In this document: piece by piece, positions 1-10,300 of the stretch | How the letters are laid out: each line of letters opens with the position of its first letter | Numbering within the stretch: the first letter of the stretch is position 1 | DNA from: Diphasiastrum complanatum | Lineage: Eukaryota; Streptophyta; Lycopodiopsida; Lycopodiales; Lycopodiaceae | DNA length: 64,000 nucleotides | Direction of reading: 5' to 3' | NCBI GenBank assembly: GCA_029204225.1 | Contig: MU831912.1 | Coordinates: 1 to 64,000 of the forward strand | The notes under the pieces: generated by a model | Told to the model about the DNA's origin: nothing | Seen by the model: only the letters and a program-made list of their open reading frames with translations | Databases searched by the model: none | Position numbers and translations under genes: made by a program

Positions 1-933
1 ACAAACATGAGAGGAAATAGGGGCTGGAAAAGAGCAGTATGTGAGCAAAAAAGACAGCAAGTAGGTGCAAAAAAAGGAAGTGCAAATGGGCGCAAGCAAT
101 ACCTGAGTGGGTGCTGATCCGTCATCCAATCAATAGTGCCAACAAAGAGAGGTAAAAGCTGAAGATATGACAAAATAGATGCGCCACCCAGCCACGAATC
201 CGAATCCTCAACTCGCACCAAATAAGCTGAAAAAGTGCTGAAAGAGGGTGCTAGACCGCCGACAAATAATCAGCAAAATGACAGCAAGTCAATGGAGAAA
301 TCCTTTGAAAATGGTGAGATAATAGGGCGCCTGGGTAGCAACTACCAAGATCCACAATATGCTGAAAATCAGGATGGAAAAGGTGCTGAAGTAAGGCGCC
401 GATCAGCCTCCAATCCATAGCCGAAACGGACTAGCAGTCGGTGAAGAGAACCGCTGAAAATGAGACGGTAGTAGGGCGCTGGGGCAGCAGCTACCGAATC
501 TGAAAAAAGAGCGGAAAATAATGGTGATGTAGGGCGCTGGACAGCCTCCAATCAATATAAAAAATGGATAGCAAATCGGTGACGAAAAGTGTCGAAAATG
601 TTGACGTAGTAGGGCGCTAAACAGCAGCTACCAAATCTGCAAAAACAATGAAAATCTGCCGAAAAAATCGACGAAAGTGATGGGTTAGCACGGGCGCTGG
701 ACAGCCTCCACCAAAACTGCAAAAAAATCATGAAGAAATCGTCGAAAGGTGATGGGCAGTAGGGCGCTGGACAGTCACCACCAATTTGCAAAAAATGACG
801 AGAAAATCGATGAAAGTGATGGGTGGTAGGGCGCTGGACAACCTCCACCAATCTGCAGGAAAGTTGACGGAGATAATTGATGAAAGTGATGGGTGGTAGG
901 GCGCTGGACAACCTCCACCAATCTGCAAGAAAG
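1..933 (-). mobile_element. Leader of an inverted element-B retrotransposon (tandem-repeat 5' untranslated region)
   Basis: On the minus strand this reads as imperfect units of about 65-90 bp, each with the core GGCTGTCCAGCGCCCTACTA. The same array stands on the plus strand at 27722-28400 behind the primer-binding site of element B. Bases 1-240 match the less repetitive leader at about 28400-28640. The short minus-strand ORFs (for example 552-947) are repeat translations without recognisable domains. The element body continues left of the window. Confidence 0.75.
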
Positions 934-946
934 TGCACTGATACCA
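934..946 (-). other. Primer-binding site of inverted element B
   Basis: The minus strand reads TGGTATCAGTGCA directly after the LTR end TAACT. It resembles the usual plant initiator-Met tRNA primer site TGGTATCAGAGC, with changes at the 3' side. Its position between LTR and leader fixes the element's orientation. Confidence 0.7.
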
Positions 947-1059
947 AGTTACAAGCTAAGATTCACTAGCTATCCTAGAAAGCAGACTTAAGCTAGAAAG
1001 CAAGAAGAGAGAATGCTTAAAGAGGCTTAAAGAGGAGCAATTATCATCAACTCCATAAA
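947..1059 (-). repeat. LTR of inverted element B, inner part (3' side of the LTR)
   Basis: Reverse complement matches the last third of the element-B LTR at 31361-31733, including the terminal TAACT. The match stops at 1059, where element A is inserted, and resumes at 4282. The two parts sum to about 376 bp, close to the 373 bp of the LTR at 31361-31733. Confidence 0.85.
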
Positions 1060-1509
1060 AGTTATGGACTCCGGCTCATTACATTCGCCACGTCCATTTA
1101 CATTTACAGTTGCTTTACTTTATGCATAAGCAGGCCTTGGGCCCTTTTTTATTCATTAGTGACATTCAGACTATATGGTTGGCCTTTGGCTTATTATTCA
1201 TTATTAGGCCATTTGAACATATTACTGGAGAGTGGGGACCTTCTTGGAGGGCGCACTATTATCCCTCCCAGTTGGGCCCTAGCCACTGGAAGCTTCCTTT
1301 TAGGGCTTCCTCTTGGCTATATGTAGGGAAACTGTGTCATTTGTCATTCAGTTGATGATATTGATCTCTCTCTTTAGCCTCCTTAATCTCTCTCTTTCCT
1401 GCTTTATAGGGTTATGTCCTTGCTTATGTGCTGCTTTCATAGCTTAAGTCTTGCTTATGTGATGCTTTCATAGCTTAGCTCTAGATCAGCTATGGCTCTA
1501 TTTGTAACT
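1060..1509 (+). repeat. 5' LTR of element A
   Basis: 450 bp, starting AGTTATGGAC and ending TTTGTAACT. It is longer than the 3' LTR because a short stretch near its end (GCTTATGTG...TTTCATAGCTTAA) is present twice. The same duplication occurs in the LTRs at 23606 and 63587. No primer-binding site follows; the next sequence is reverse transcriptase. Confidence 0.85.
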
Positions 1510-1512
1510 GGA

Positions 1513-2236
1513 GCTAAGGAGCTTGCATGTTGCCCATCTTTCCTCTGTCTTTCAGTTACTTGTACACCACCAGTTATTTGCTAAGTTGTCTAGATGTTCT
1601 TTTGTTGTTTCTGAGATCGAGTTTCTTGGTTTTCTTATTTGTAATAATCACATTTGTCTGGACCCTCATAAGGTTCAGGCCATCCAGGATTGGCCTATAC
1701 CTACTGATATTCATCATGTTCGTATGTTTCTTGGGTTAGCCACTCACCTTCGTCATCCAGTTCCTCATTTTGCCACTATCGCAGCTCCTCTTCATGCACT
1801 TTTGAAGAAGTCTAGTACTTTTCTTTGGACTTCTAATTGTCAGACAACATTTGATACTCTTCGTCGTGCTGTTGTTGATGCTGCCCTTATGTGTTTACCA
1901 CAGTTTGATCAGAAGTTCTTGTTGAGACTGATGCTAGTAATGTTGGTTTGGGTGCTTTACTTCGCCAGTCACAATGTATTGTTGCTTATGAGTCGCGTCG
2001 TCTTCGCACTTATGAGCAACGTTATTCTGTGCATGAGAAAGAGCTTTTTTGCTATTATCTATGCTCTTAAGAAGTGGCGTCATTATTTGTATCGAGTCCC
2101 ATTTGACATTATTACTGATCACCAGTCTTTACGTTGTCTGTTTTCTCAATGTGACCTTAGTGATCGTCAATTTCGTTGGTTGCAGTTTTTACAGTCTTTT
2201 AATTTCCTCCATATTGTATCGTCCTGGTCGTGCTAA
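1513..2236 (+). pseudogene. Ty3/gypsy pol remnant: reverse transcriptase C-terminus and RNase H
   Basis: The frame opens with the RT thumb region (AHLSSVFQLL, then FLGFLICNNHICLDPHKV and RMFLGLATHLRH), followed by the RT-RNase H connection (FLWTSNCQTTFDTLRR). The active-site YxDD motif lies upstream in other elements and is absent here because the 5' LTR joins the middle of RT. RNase H motifs appear in pieces: the DAS motif is disrupted around 1925, and YALKKWRHYLYR and FDIITDHQSLR follow. The frame shifts several times. It is a pseudogene within element A, not a host gene. Confidence 0.85.
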
Positions 2237-3344
2237 CACTGCTACTGATGCATTATCTCGTCTTCCAGCTTTGTTAAATACACTCGTTTCTACTATTCCT
2301 CCATGGTTTGATGCCCTACCTACAACATACCTTACATGTTCTGATTTTCGTGATGTTTATAGTTCTGCCCCACCTGTTTCGTCCAGTCCTCATCAGGTTT
2401 ACTCCATTATTGACAATCGTCTTTATCATTATGATTCTCTTTGTATCCCTAGTTCTTTGGGTATCCGTTCCCAGTTGTTGTCGGATGCTCATTCCTCTCT
2501 TGTTGGGGGTCACTTTGGTTTTTTGAAGTCTTATGCTCGTCTCAAAGACCATTTCTATTGGCCCTCTCTTCGATTTGAGCTTGCTGTACTTATTCGTACC
2601 TGCCCTTTTTGTCTTCGTAATAAGTACTCCCGTGCTAAATCTGCTGGTTTGCTCCAGAGTTGGCCTATTCCTCATCGCCAGTGGATTGATATATCTATGG
2701 ACTTTATCCTTGGCCTTCTCCATACACAGCGTGGTCACGATTCATGTATGGTGGTAGTTGACAGGTTCTCGAAATAGGCACATTTTATCCCAGTTCGCAG
2801 TACTATCACAGCAGAGCAGTGTGCACGTTTGTTCCTATCAGAGATTTTCCGCCTGCATGGATTTCCTCGTACTATCCATTCCGATCGGGATAGTAAGTTT
2901 ACATCTATATTTTGGACAGAGCTTATGCGTATTTTGGATGTTCAGCTTTTTATGGGTTCTACTTATCATTCTACTTCTGATGGGCAGTCTGAGGTCCTTA
3001 ACAGGATCCTTGAGGATTATTTACGCCATTTTGTTACTCCTTCAGGGAAGGATTGGGATCAGCATTTATGTTTAGCAGAGTATAGCTATAATAGCTCTAT
3101 TAGTACCAGCACAAGTGTCTCACCATTTTTATTATCTCATGGCTATGCACCTCTTTTACTTGGCATTCCTCTTCCTCGTGAGGATACACCTGTTACACTT
3201 GCATCTTTTCTATCAGGTGCTCGAGAGCTTATTACCCGGGCCAGTTCTCATTTACAGCATGTTCAGCAGCGTTATCAGACCTCAGTTGATCGTCACCGCC
3301 GCCATGTTGAGTTTCAGCTTGGAGATATGGTTTATCTACTCTGA
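2212..3344 (+). pseudogene. Ty3/gypsy integrase (zinc finger and catalytic core), broken
   Basis: After the RNase H end (YRPGRANTATDALSR) an HHCC zinc finger is readable near 2500-2630 (H-x-H in the SLVGGHFG region, then RTCPFCLRNK). The catalytic core follows: first aspartate in WIDISMDFILGL, second in IHSDRDSKF, and the glutamate in SDGQSEVLNR. A TAG stop at about 2775 separates the first aspartate from the rest, and the frame changes there. All three catalytic acidic residues are visible, but the frame is not continuous. Confidence 0.88.
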
Positions 3345-3425
3345 CGGTTTGCACGTCATCATTTTGTCCAGGGCCATGCTTCTACTGAGAAGCTTGCACC
3401 ACGTTAGTATGGGCCTTATCGCATT

Positions 3426-3812
3426 GTGGAGGTTCTTAGTCCAGTTACATATCGCTTACAGCTTCCTGCTTCCACACGCGCCTGTGATGTATTCCATGTC
3501 AGTTTATTACGTGCTGCTATTGAAGATGACGCTCCTTGTGATGCTGAGTTTCCTACTGCTCTAGAGTTATTTCCATTTTTACCTGCTGCTATATTACAGA
3601 TCCGTCTATACCATAGTCGACGCCGCCGGCAGATTCAGTTTTTGGTCCAGTGGGATGGTCGTCCTATTGAGGAGGCCACATGGGAGCCTATTGATGTCTT
3701 TTATCATACACCATTACTTGCGGATCAGGCTCGTGCTCTTGCTACACTTGTTGATTCCTCTACATCAGATGTTCCTCTAGCTGTTGATGCACTAGGGCTT
3801 GCTGCTACTTGA
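3426..3812 (+). pseudogene. Integrase C-terminus with chromodomain
   Basis: An open frame of 128 codons begins with the GPY-like region (SPVTYRLQLP, DVFHVSLLR) and ends in a chromodomain (ILQIRLYHSRRR, FLVQWDGRPIEEATWEP). The EATWEP signature is typical of plant chromovirus integrases, where the domain guides insertion to particular chromatin. It is separated from the integrase core by a frameshift around 3340-3425. The stop at 3810 lies 46 bp before the 3' LTR. Confidence 0.88.
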
Positions 3813-3851
3813 TTTGGTTATCTTTTGGGCAGTTGGGTCTTTTTTTTGTGT

Positions 3852-3858
3852 CGGGGAG
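3852..3858 (+). other. Polypurine tract of element A
   Basis: CGGGGAG preceded by a T-run directly abuts AGTTATGG. The analogous site is CAGGGGAG in element B (31353-31360) and CAGGGAG in element D, so the tract ends GGGAG in these three. It supports the LTR start at 3859. Confidence 0.65.
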
Positions 3859-4276
3859 AGTTATGGACTCGGCTTATTACATTTGCCGCGTCCATTTACA
3901 TTTACAGTTACTTTACTTTATGCATAACCAGGCCTTGGGCCCTTTTTTATTCATTAGTGACATTCAGACTATATGGTTGGCCTTTGGCCTTATTATTCAT
4001 TATTAGGCCATTTGGACATATTACTGGAGAGTGGGGGCCTTCTTGGAGGGCGCACTATTATCTCTCCTAGTTGGGCCCTAGCCACTGGAAGCTTCCTTTT
4101 AGGGCTTCCTCTTGGCTATAAGTAGGGAAACTATGTCATTTGTCATTCAGCTGATGATATTGATCTCTCTCTTTAGCCTCCTTAATCTCTCTCTTTCTTG
4201 CTTTCTAGGGTTAAGTCTTGCTTATGTGATGCTTTCATAGCTTAGCTCTAGATCAGCTGTGGCTCTATTCATAACT
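3859..4276 (+). repeat. 3' LTR of element A
   Basis: 418 bp, AGTTATGG to CATAACT. Includes a TATA-like GGCTATAAGTAGGG region near 4112-4128, consistent with the U3 promoter. It lacks the duplicated stretch found in the 5' LTR. It is followed by the target duplication ATAAA. Confidence 0.88.
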
Positions 4277-4281
4277 ATAAA

Positions 4282-4544
4282 GGAATACAATGTTGCCCTA
4301 CTTATACCCTCTCCCTGAATCAAATGGAGGATTCAAAGAAAGGGAGGGAAAAGGATTTGGAGGGAAAATAGTGCGCTCTCCCAATAGGAGGACCCCCACT
4401 CCAAATCAATGTGACCAAGTCCTAAAAATATAACCAAATAGTGCCCAAGGCCAGTATATGAATAAATAGGGCCTTTAGGCCTGCTTATGCATAATAACAA
4501 TAAAAGAATGGACGTGGCGAATGTAATGAGCCAAGTCCATAACT
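4282..4544 (-). repeat. LTR of inverted element B, outer part (5' side of the LTR)
   Basis: Reverse complement starts AGTTATGGAC at 4544 and follows the LTR at 31361-31733 closely until the insertion point of element A. It contains the same GGGTATAAGTAGGGC promoter-like stretch. Together with 947-1059 it makes the upstream LTR of an element B lying leftwards. Confidence 0.85.
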
Positions 4545-5529
4545 AATACATTGTGAAAGTTTTACACTAGACAAGTGATGGCACCGCACCAGAGCACTTA
4601 TACTATCTTGTACATTTTTGGCTCATGTGTTGCATGTCACTTCTTTGCAGGAGTGGGCTCAATACTTCAGCCAACTGCCCTTTTTAGGATTGCCCGGCCT
4701 ATGGCAATTCCACTAGCATTTGTCTCTAGGGTTAACCACCTCTGTCAAGCCCTCAAAAGTACCACCCTGTAACCTATCCATCGGTGGAGCAGCTGCCTTG
4801 GAGAAATTCCTAATTTGTACACTTTCAAATTTGCAGAGTCTGTACTGTGATATAAGCTAACTAAGCTCTGTGGGTTTTGGGTCTCATTGACCACAACAAG
4901 TTTTGCTGGATCAATTGTAACTCTCTATACCATCAGTGTGTGATCGAGGTACCCTAGACGCAGCTTAACTGTCTTGTTGGCATAAAGGACATCAACCTAG
5001 AACGTCCTAAATATGGTATCAATATGCTTTCCATGGTCCACCAGGGTTGATTTTTAGAGGGCATGCCAAATTAGCTCTATGGTTTCTCTTCAGATCTTAG
5101 TTGCAGATTGATAATCTGCTGACAATGTCTTTTCTCCCATTCTACTGTTTTTGCATATGGTTATGCTTTTAACTGTCACTTGTGCTCTTCATGGACCAAG
5201 CATTCAATTGTTAAGAATCTTCTCAAATTTCAATTTTGTTCAGCCATCAATCTCGAAGTTTTTAATTATGTAAATGTCTCTTATTATTTTGAGTTTGCAG
5301 GTATTCACTGGGCAGTTGCTTGATCCCTCATTGTTTGTTATGAATGCTGTGATGCAGAAAAGAACAAATTTAAGTCGTTATTTTGGTGCAAGTTTTAAGC
5401 ATTTTGCTTCATGTATCAACTTTTTTGTGCAAAAGCATCTTCACTGAAGCCATGTCTGCTTTAGGTGTCAGGAAAATTATGTCCAAGTTTGAGGTGGTTG
5501 TTCTAACTCATCCTCGGTTCTCTTTCCAG
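4545..5529 (+). other. Lon intron sequence, no coding exon recognised
   Basis: AT-rich unique-looking sequence between the outer end of the inverted element-B LTR and the first visible Lon exon. I looked for the Lon segment that should precede the first exon (the conserved PWG region) and did not find it, so the upstream exons lie left of the window. The 65-codon ORF at 4575-4772 has no recognisable domain. Confidence 0.5.
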
Positions 5530-5654
5530 CGAAGAAAATTTTGATGTGCAGCAAGCTCAAAAAATACTTGATGATGATCACTATGGCTTGGCGGATGTCA
5601 AAGAGAGGATACTGGAATTTATTGCAGTGGGGAAGCTGAGGGGGACTGCATTAG
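5530..5654 (+). CDS. LON1: Lon exon 1 of the window (start of AAA+ module)
   Basis: Preceded by a pyrimidine tract and CAG (5527-5529), followed by GT at 5655. Encodes [23 protein letters not shown] and [10 protein letters not shown], the conserved lead-in to the Lon ATPase. One base at each end belongs to split codons; the downstream one forms a glycine codon with the next exon. Confidence 0.93.
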
Positions 5655-7296
5655 GTAGCTTTAAGCTGCTGGAACTTTTTTTTGTTGCATAATTATTATG
5701 CCAATGCAAGGCTGTATTTAGTGGCTTCAGCTCTACGTCTTCATTCAAGAATTCACGTCAATGTCTTCACAAATCTGAATTTTCTCCTTATAAAGCACCC
5801 AGAAACGTAGTAGACTACTTTTCAGTGCCTGAGGATTAGTCATGTCTTCTGATGGAAATTTGCAGGAAAGATAATTTGTCTAGCAGGGCCACCAGGAGTC
5901 GGGAAAACCAGTATAGGGAGATCGATTGCACATGCGCTGAACCGCAAGTTCTATCGCTTTTCAGTTGGGGGCCTTGGAGATGTTGCTGAAATCAAAGTCA
6001 GTTCTTTTTCTTTTCCATGGAAAATTTCCAAAATGCGAAGCTGTAACAGCAGGCGGATGCTAACAATCATGATGTGTGACTAGTTCTTTCTGGAATGAAA
6101 CAAACGCACATAAAACTGTGTTTCAAATGCATCTATGATTTAATGTGAGGTTCATGTTTCTGAAATTTGTATTAAGGAGATTTTTGGCTTTGCTGTTCTT
6201 GATGTAAACTTATGAGTTTTATGACAAGATTTTAGGGTCATCGGAGGACATATGTTGGTGCGATGCCTGGGAAAATGGTCCAATGTCTCAAAACCATCGG
6301 CACATCAAACCCCTTGGTGCTTATTGATGAAATTGACAAGGTAGAGTTGTCTCTCAAGAAGTTGTCTTGCAGATTATTTCTTCTCATGCAAGCATATATT
6401 ACTGTGATGGATATATCTGCAATTTTCACTTGTCTTGCTGGGATCTTCTGGATGGTTGAAACAGCTGGGAAGGGGGCATGCAGGGGATCCTGCAAGTGCT
6501 TTGCTTGAGCTTCTGGATCCAGAGCAAAATGCCAACTTTTTGGACCATTATCTGGATGTTCCTATTGATCTGTCCAAGGTAAATATCGCCTTACATTGGA
6601 TCAAAGGCAATTTATTTTAAGTTAAAATCAAGAAAATGTACTCCATGGAATATAATCATATGCCATCTGTCATGACTCTCTGAATCAAGTTTTGTATCAT
6701 GTGGTAGATGATGTGCATCTGTCGTTTCCGTTGGGTTGCTCTTGACTCAGAGAAACTAATGATTGAACTTTTCAGATATTGTTTGAGAATTTGTGTGATA
6801 TTGTGTGTGTGTGTGAGTCTTGAGATTCTCTGTGTGTGTATGTGTGTGTGTGTGTGAGTGATTGTTTGATATTGTGTGTGTGTGTCTTGAGATTGTGTGT
6901 GTGTGAGTGATTGTGTGTGAGAGAGTGTGTGTGCATGTGTGTGTCTTGAGATTGTGTGTGTGTGTGTGAGTGAATGTGTGTTAGTGTGTGTGTGAGAGTG
7001 TGTGTGTGTGTGTGACTGATTGTGTGTGTATGTGTGACATGTGTGTGTTGAAACTTGAATCTTGATGGGGTTCAGTGTGGGGCCTGGGCATTGTGAGAGG
7101 GGTGTGGGACATGGGTAGTAGGTACTTACAAGTTACTACTTAGTTAGAAGTTAGAACTTAGGAGTTAGTCCGAGTTACTAGTTAGAACTTAGGAGTTAGA
7201 AGTTAGCGGTTAGGGTTAAAAACTAGATTAGAATTTAAAATTTAGAATTTAGAATTTAGGGTATACTACATAGATATTAGAGACTCGTCACTCGAG

Positions 7297-7367
<71 letters not shown>

Positions 7368-10300
7368 ACGAGCTCGTAACCAGTGCCGAACCCTAGAGAA
7401 CACAGATAGGTCAGATACCATAGTCAGGGTCGTGTCCAGTGTACATGACCAACAGGGCAAGACAGTGTGAGTAGTGTGCCCCAGCACGGTCCATAGCCAT
7501 GGCAGGCCTAACACAGCCTAGGGACCCTGTCAGCAGGATAGGGCTCCCAGTTGGGTCCCGACGTGCAGTCGGCCACGTCAGTGCCACGTGGCCGACACTT
7601 GGCAGTAGCATGCTACCAGTCCTCACACTGGGCTAGGAGGGGCTTACTCTATATCAGCGAGTAGGCAAGGTTGGGTGGATCAGTTAGTGTTTGCCCTACT
7701 GTGGTGTTAGGATCTACTACACTGGTATCAAAGCCATCTCCATCCTAGGGAGTTCAGGAGCAGCAGTAGAGAAAGCTATCAGAAGATAGGAAAGATCTTT
7801 GAGTTTCTCAGAAAAGATTAGAGGAGGAGAATCGCTGTAGGAGCAGCCTTAGAACTTCTGATTTTCACTGAGAAATCACAGTAGCAAGGAGTCAGATTCC
7901 AAGTGTAGGTAGCTCGCTGGAAAAACACCTGTTTCTCACTGAGTTCAGAGGATTCTCTATAGTTTTCCCAGCGAAATTAGAGTAGGAAGAAGCCAGCACC
8001 TCCATCGCTGTATAGTCAGAGACTTGCATCTGATTTCCAGGGAAAAATTTACTGGTTCTCAGCGAGTTTGAAGCCAAAAAGGAGGAGCAGGGCCAGCGCT
8101 GCCAGTGCTTCTGAAAATCTGGTTTTTGGACAAGTTTTCGGGCCCCAACGTCAGAGATTTGGAGCAAGAGGATTCCTACCAGATCAGCGAGCAGGAGACT
8201 TCTGAAATTTCAGAATTCAGAAGGGTTTTTGGACTTCAGATTTGCCATTTTGTGGACAAATTGAGATGTTGTCAGACCAGCGAGGGGGGATAGCAAAAGT
8301 TTCAGATCTTGTTGCACATTTTCCAACCTCAAATCAGATTGAGGAAGAAGCTGAGAAGGGCTTTTCTTGATTCTCTCTGTGGAAGTACAGTTCTCAGAAA
8401 GAGCTAAGTTTCCTTTCCCTTGTACAGTTGTAAATTAGTCTTTTAGACTTTTTTTCCTTCAGAAGTTAAGGTAGCTCTCTTTCAGTTCCGAAGATGACCA
8501 CTCCTCAGGGACCTGATCAACCCCCGGAGAGAGGCTTCGACGAACTTGAAACAGAAGCCTTGGCTTACAGAAAAGGGAGGGAACCCATGGCAGAGAAGAA
8601 CAGGAACAGTTCGCCGAAGAACTCGACAAACTGGTTACCAAGGAGCAGTTCCTCCAATTGGTAACAGAAGTGGATGAACTGAAGTTGGCATTAGCCAATT
8701 TCAAGTCCAGTGTGGACGACTCGTTCACTGAACTCAAAAACTTGATTTTGAGTTCCGCGAAAGGAAGCCTTCCCTCCACTTCTCAGTTATCCCCTTCTCC
8801 ACTTCCATCAGTTTCGGGTGAGACTTTACGGTCTCACCCCAGTGTTTTTAAAGACTTAAAACCTCCTACGTTTAATGGGGAAGAGGAGGATAGAAATGCA
8901 GATATTCTACAAACCTTCCTCAGCAAATGGAAGAACATTCATGCTCTTAAACAGACCCCTGACCATTTGCAAGCCATTGAGGCCAGTCTTTCCTTAGGGC
9001 CTATGACCTATAAGTGGTGGTTAAATCTCCAGGAGACTGGGCAGACTCCCCGGTCATGGAAAGCTTTTGAAGAAGCTTTCCTAAGAGAATTTCTACCAGA
9101 GAATGAACTTGATAGAGTCTGGGAAGCCTGGGAAAGAACAGTAATGGAAAAGTCTCTCATCCAATATATCTCGCAGTATCGAGAAGCAATTTTAAAGATT
9201 AAAAATATGGATGACTATCAGAAAATCAGGGGATTTGTCCGTGGCCTCAAAGATGAATATAAAGTAGAGGTCCAGAGAAACTCGCCTACTACCCTTGAGC
9301 AAGCTCTCAGATATGCTCAAATCTATGATGATTCAGTGGGTAGGAAGAGGGCGAGACAACAGCCACTTTCTGAGCAGCCTCCTCAGAAAGACTTTCAATT
9401 TAAAAAGGAATTTTTTAAAAGAAAGAAAGAAGATAAATTTAAAAGTGAAGCTCCTCAGAAACGCCCTTCACTCATACAGCCCTTAAAACCAGATGATTTT
9501 GAGAAAGCCAAAGAAGAACGTTTGTGCTTTGTGTGTATGGGCAAAGGACACACAGTCAGACAGTGTCCCAAGGGGCCTTTCACTAAAAAAGATAAAAAAG
9601 ATAAAAAACAAGTTCATCTTGTTCAGACTGTATGTTTCCCCAGTGACTCGGCAGCTTCCGAGATCAAAGTGTATCATGAAGATCATGAACACTGTTGTGA
9701 GCTGAGAGAGAGAAAGAAGAAAGAAAGCTCTATTAATGTCTTTTCCATGCCAAAAGGCATATAAGACCAATAAGAGTACATGTGAAGTATGTGGTAACCT
9801 TGGGAGCGTATATAAACGTCTCCAAGAAAGAAAACTATGCATAAGAGATGAACAATATAACTGTAAACTACAAACTGTCCATAAGTGGGAGCAAAAATAG
9901 CTACTTAGAGGGCCGCTAGTGCGAGAGAGAGAGAAGAAGAAGAAGAAGCTTTAGGGAAGGTGTGTTTGGCAACTGGTTTGAGGAGCTCGACTAAAAGGAG
10001 GTCAATGTCAGACATACGATTGTCCTTGAGTTTGCAGATGGTGGCTTCAACCATGTCAGGAGCAAAGAGGTCACAGTGGGTAGGACGAGAAGAAAGAGAC
10101 ATAGCCAAGGAAGCAGAGCGGAGGGAGCGAAGGAGGTAGGAGGAACGAGAAGAAAAGTAGGCCACTTTCTTTTTACGGAGAAGGGATCGAATCTGCTTTT
10201 CCACGGAAGAAGAAAGTGTAGAATTGGAGAGTTTGAGGAACTTGACATATTTCTGGAAGAACAGTCGTTGTCATACCATTTATTATGGGTAAGATGATGA

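Larger units (their letters stand above)
1060..4276 (+). mobile_element. Element A: internally deleted chromodomain Ty3/gypsy retrotransposon with LTRs and target duplication
   Basis: Two related LTRs (1060-1509 and 3859-4276) bracket a pol region that starts in the middle of reverse transcriptase, so the primer site, gag, protease and RT active site have been lost. The ends are AGTTAT and ATAACT. A 5-bp direct repeat ATAAA flanks the element (1055-1059 and 4277-4281). The surrounding sequence is an inverted element-B LTR that becomes continuous when element A is removed. The C-terminal chromodomain places it with the chromoviruses. Frameshifts and stops make it a dead copy. Confidence 0.88.

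Noticed and set aside
552..947. 131-codon minus ORF and similar ORFs in the leader at 27709-28413
   Set aside because: Repeat translations within the untranslated leader; no ATG context or domain conserved.
2316..2738. 140-codon minus ORF
   Set aside because: Antisense shadow of the element-A RNase H/integrase region, which has clear plus-strand motifs.
5281..5400. Additional Lon exon after GAGTTTGCAG at 5291-5300
   Set aside because: The splice-like AG is good but the translation matches no Lon segment.
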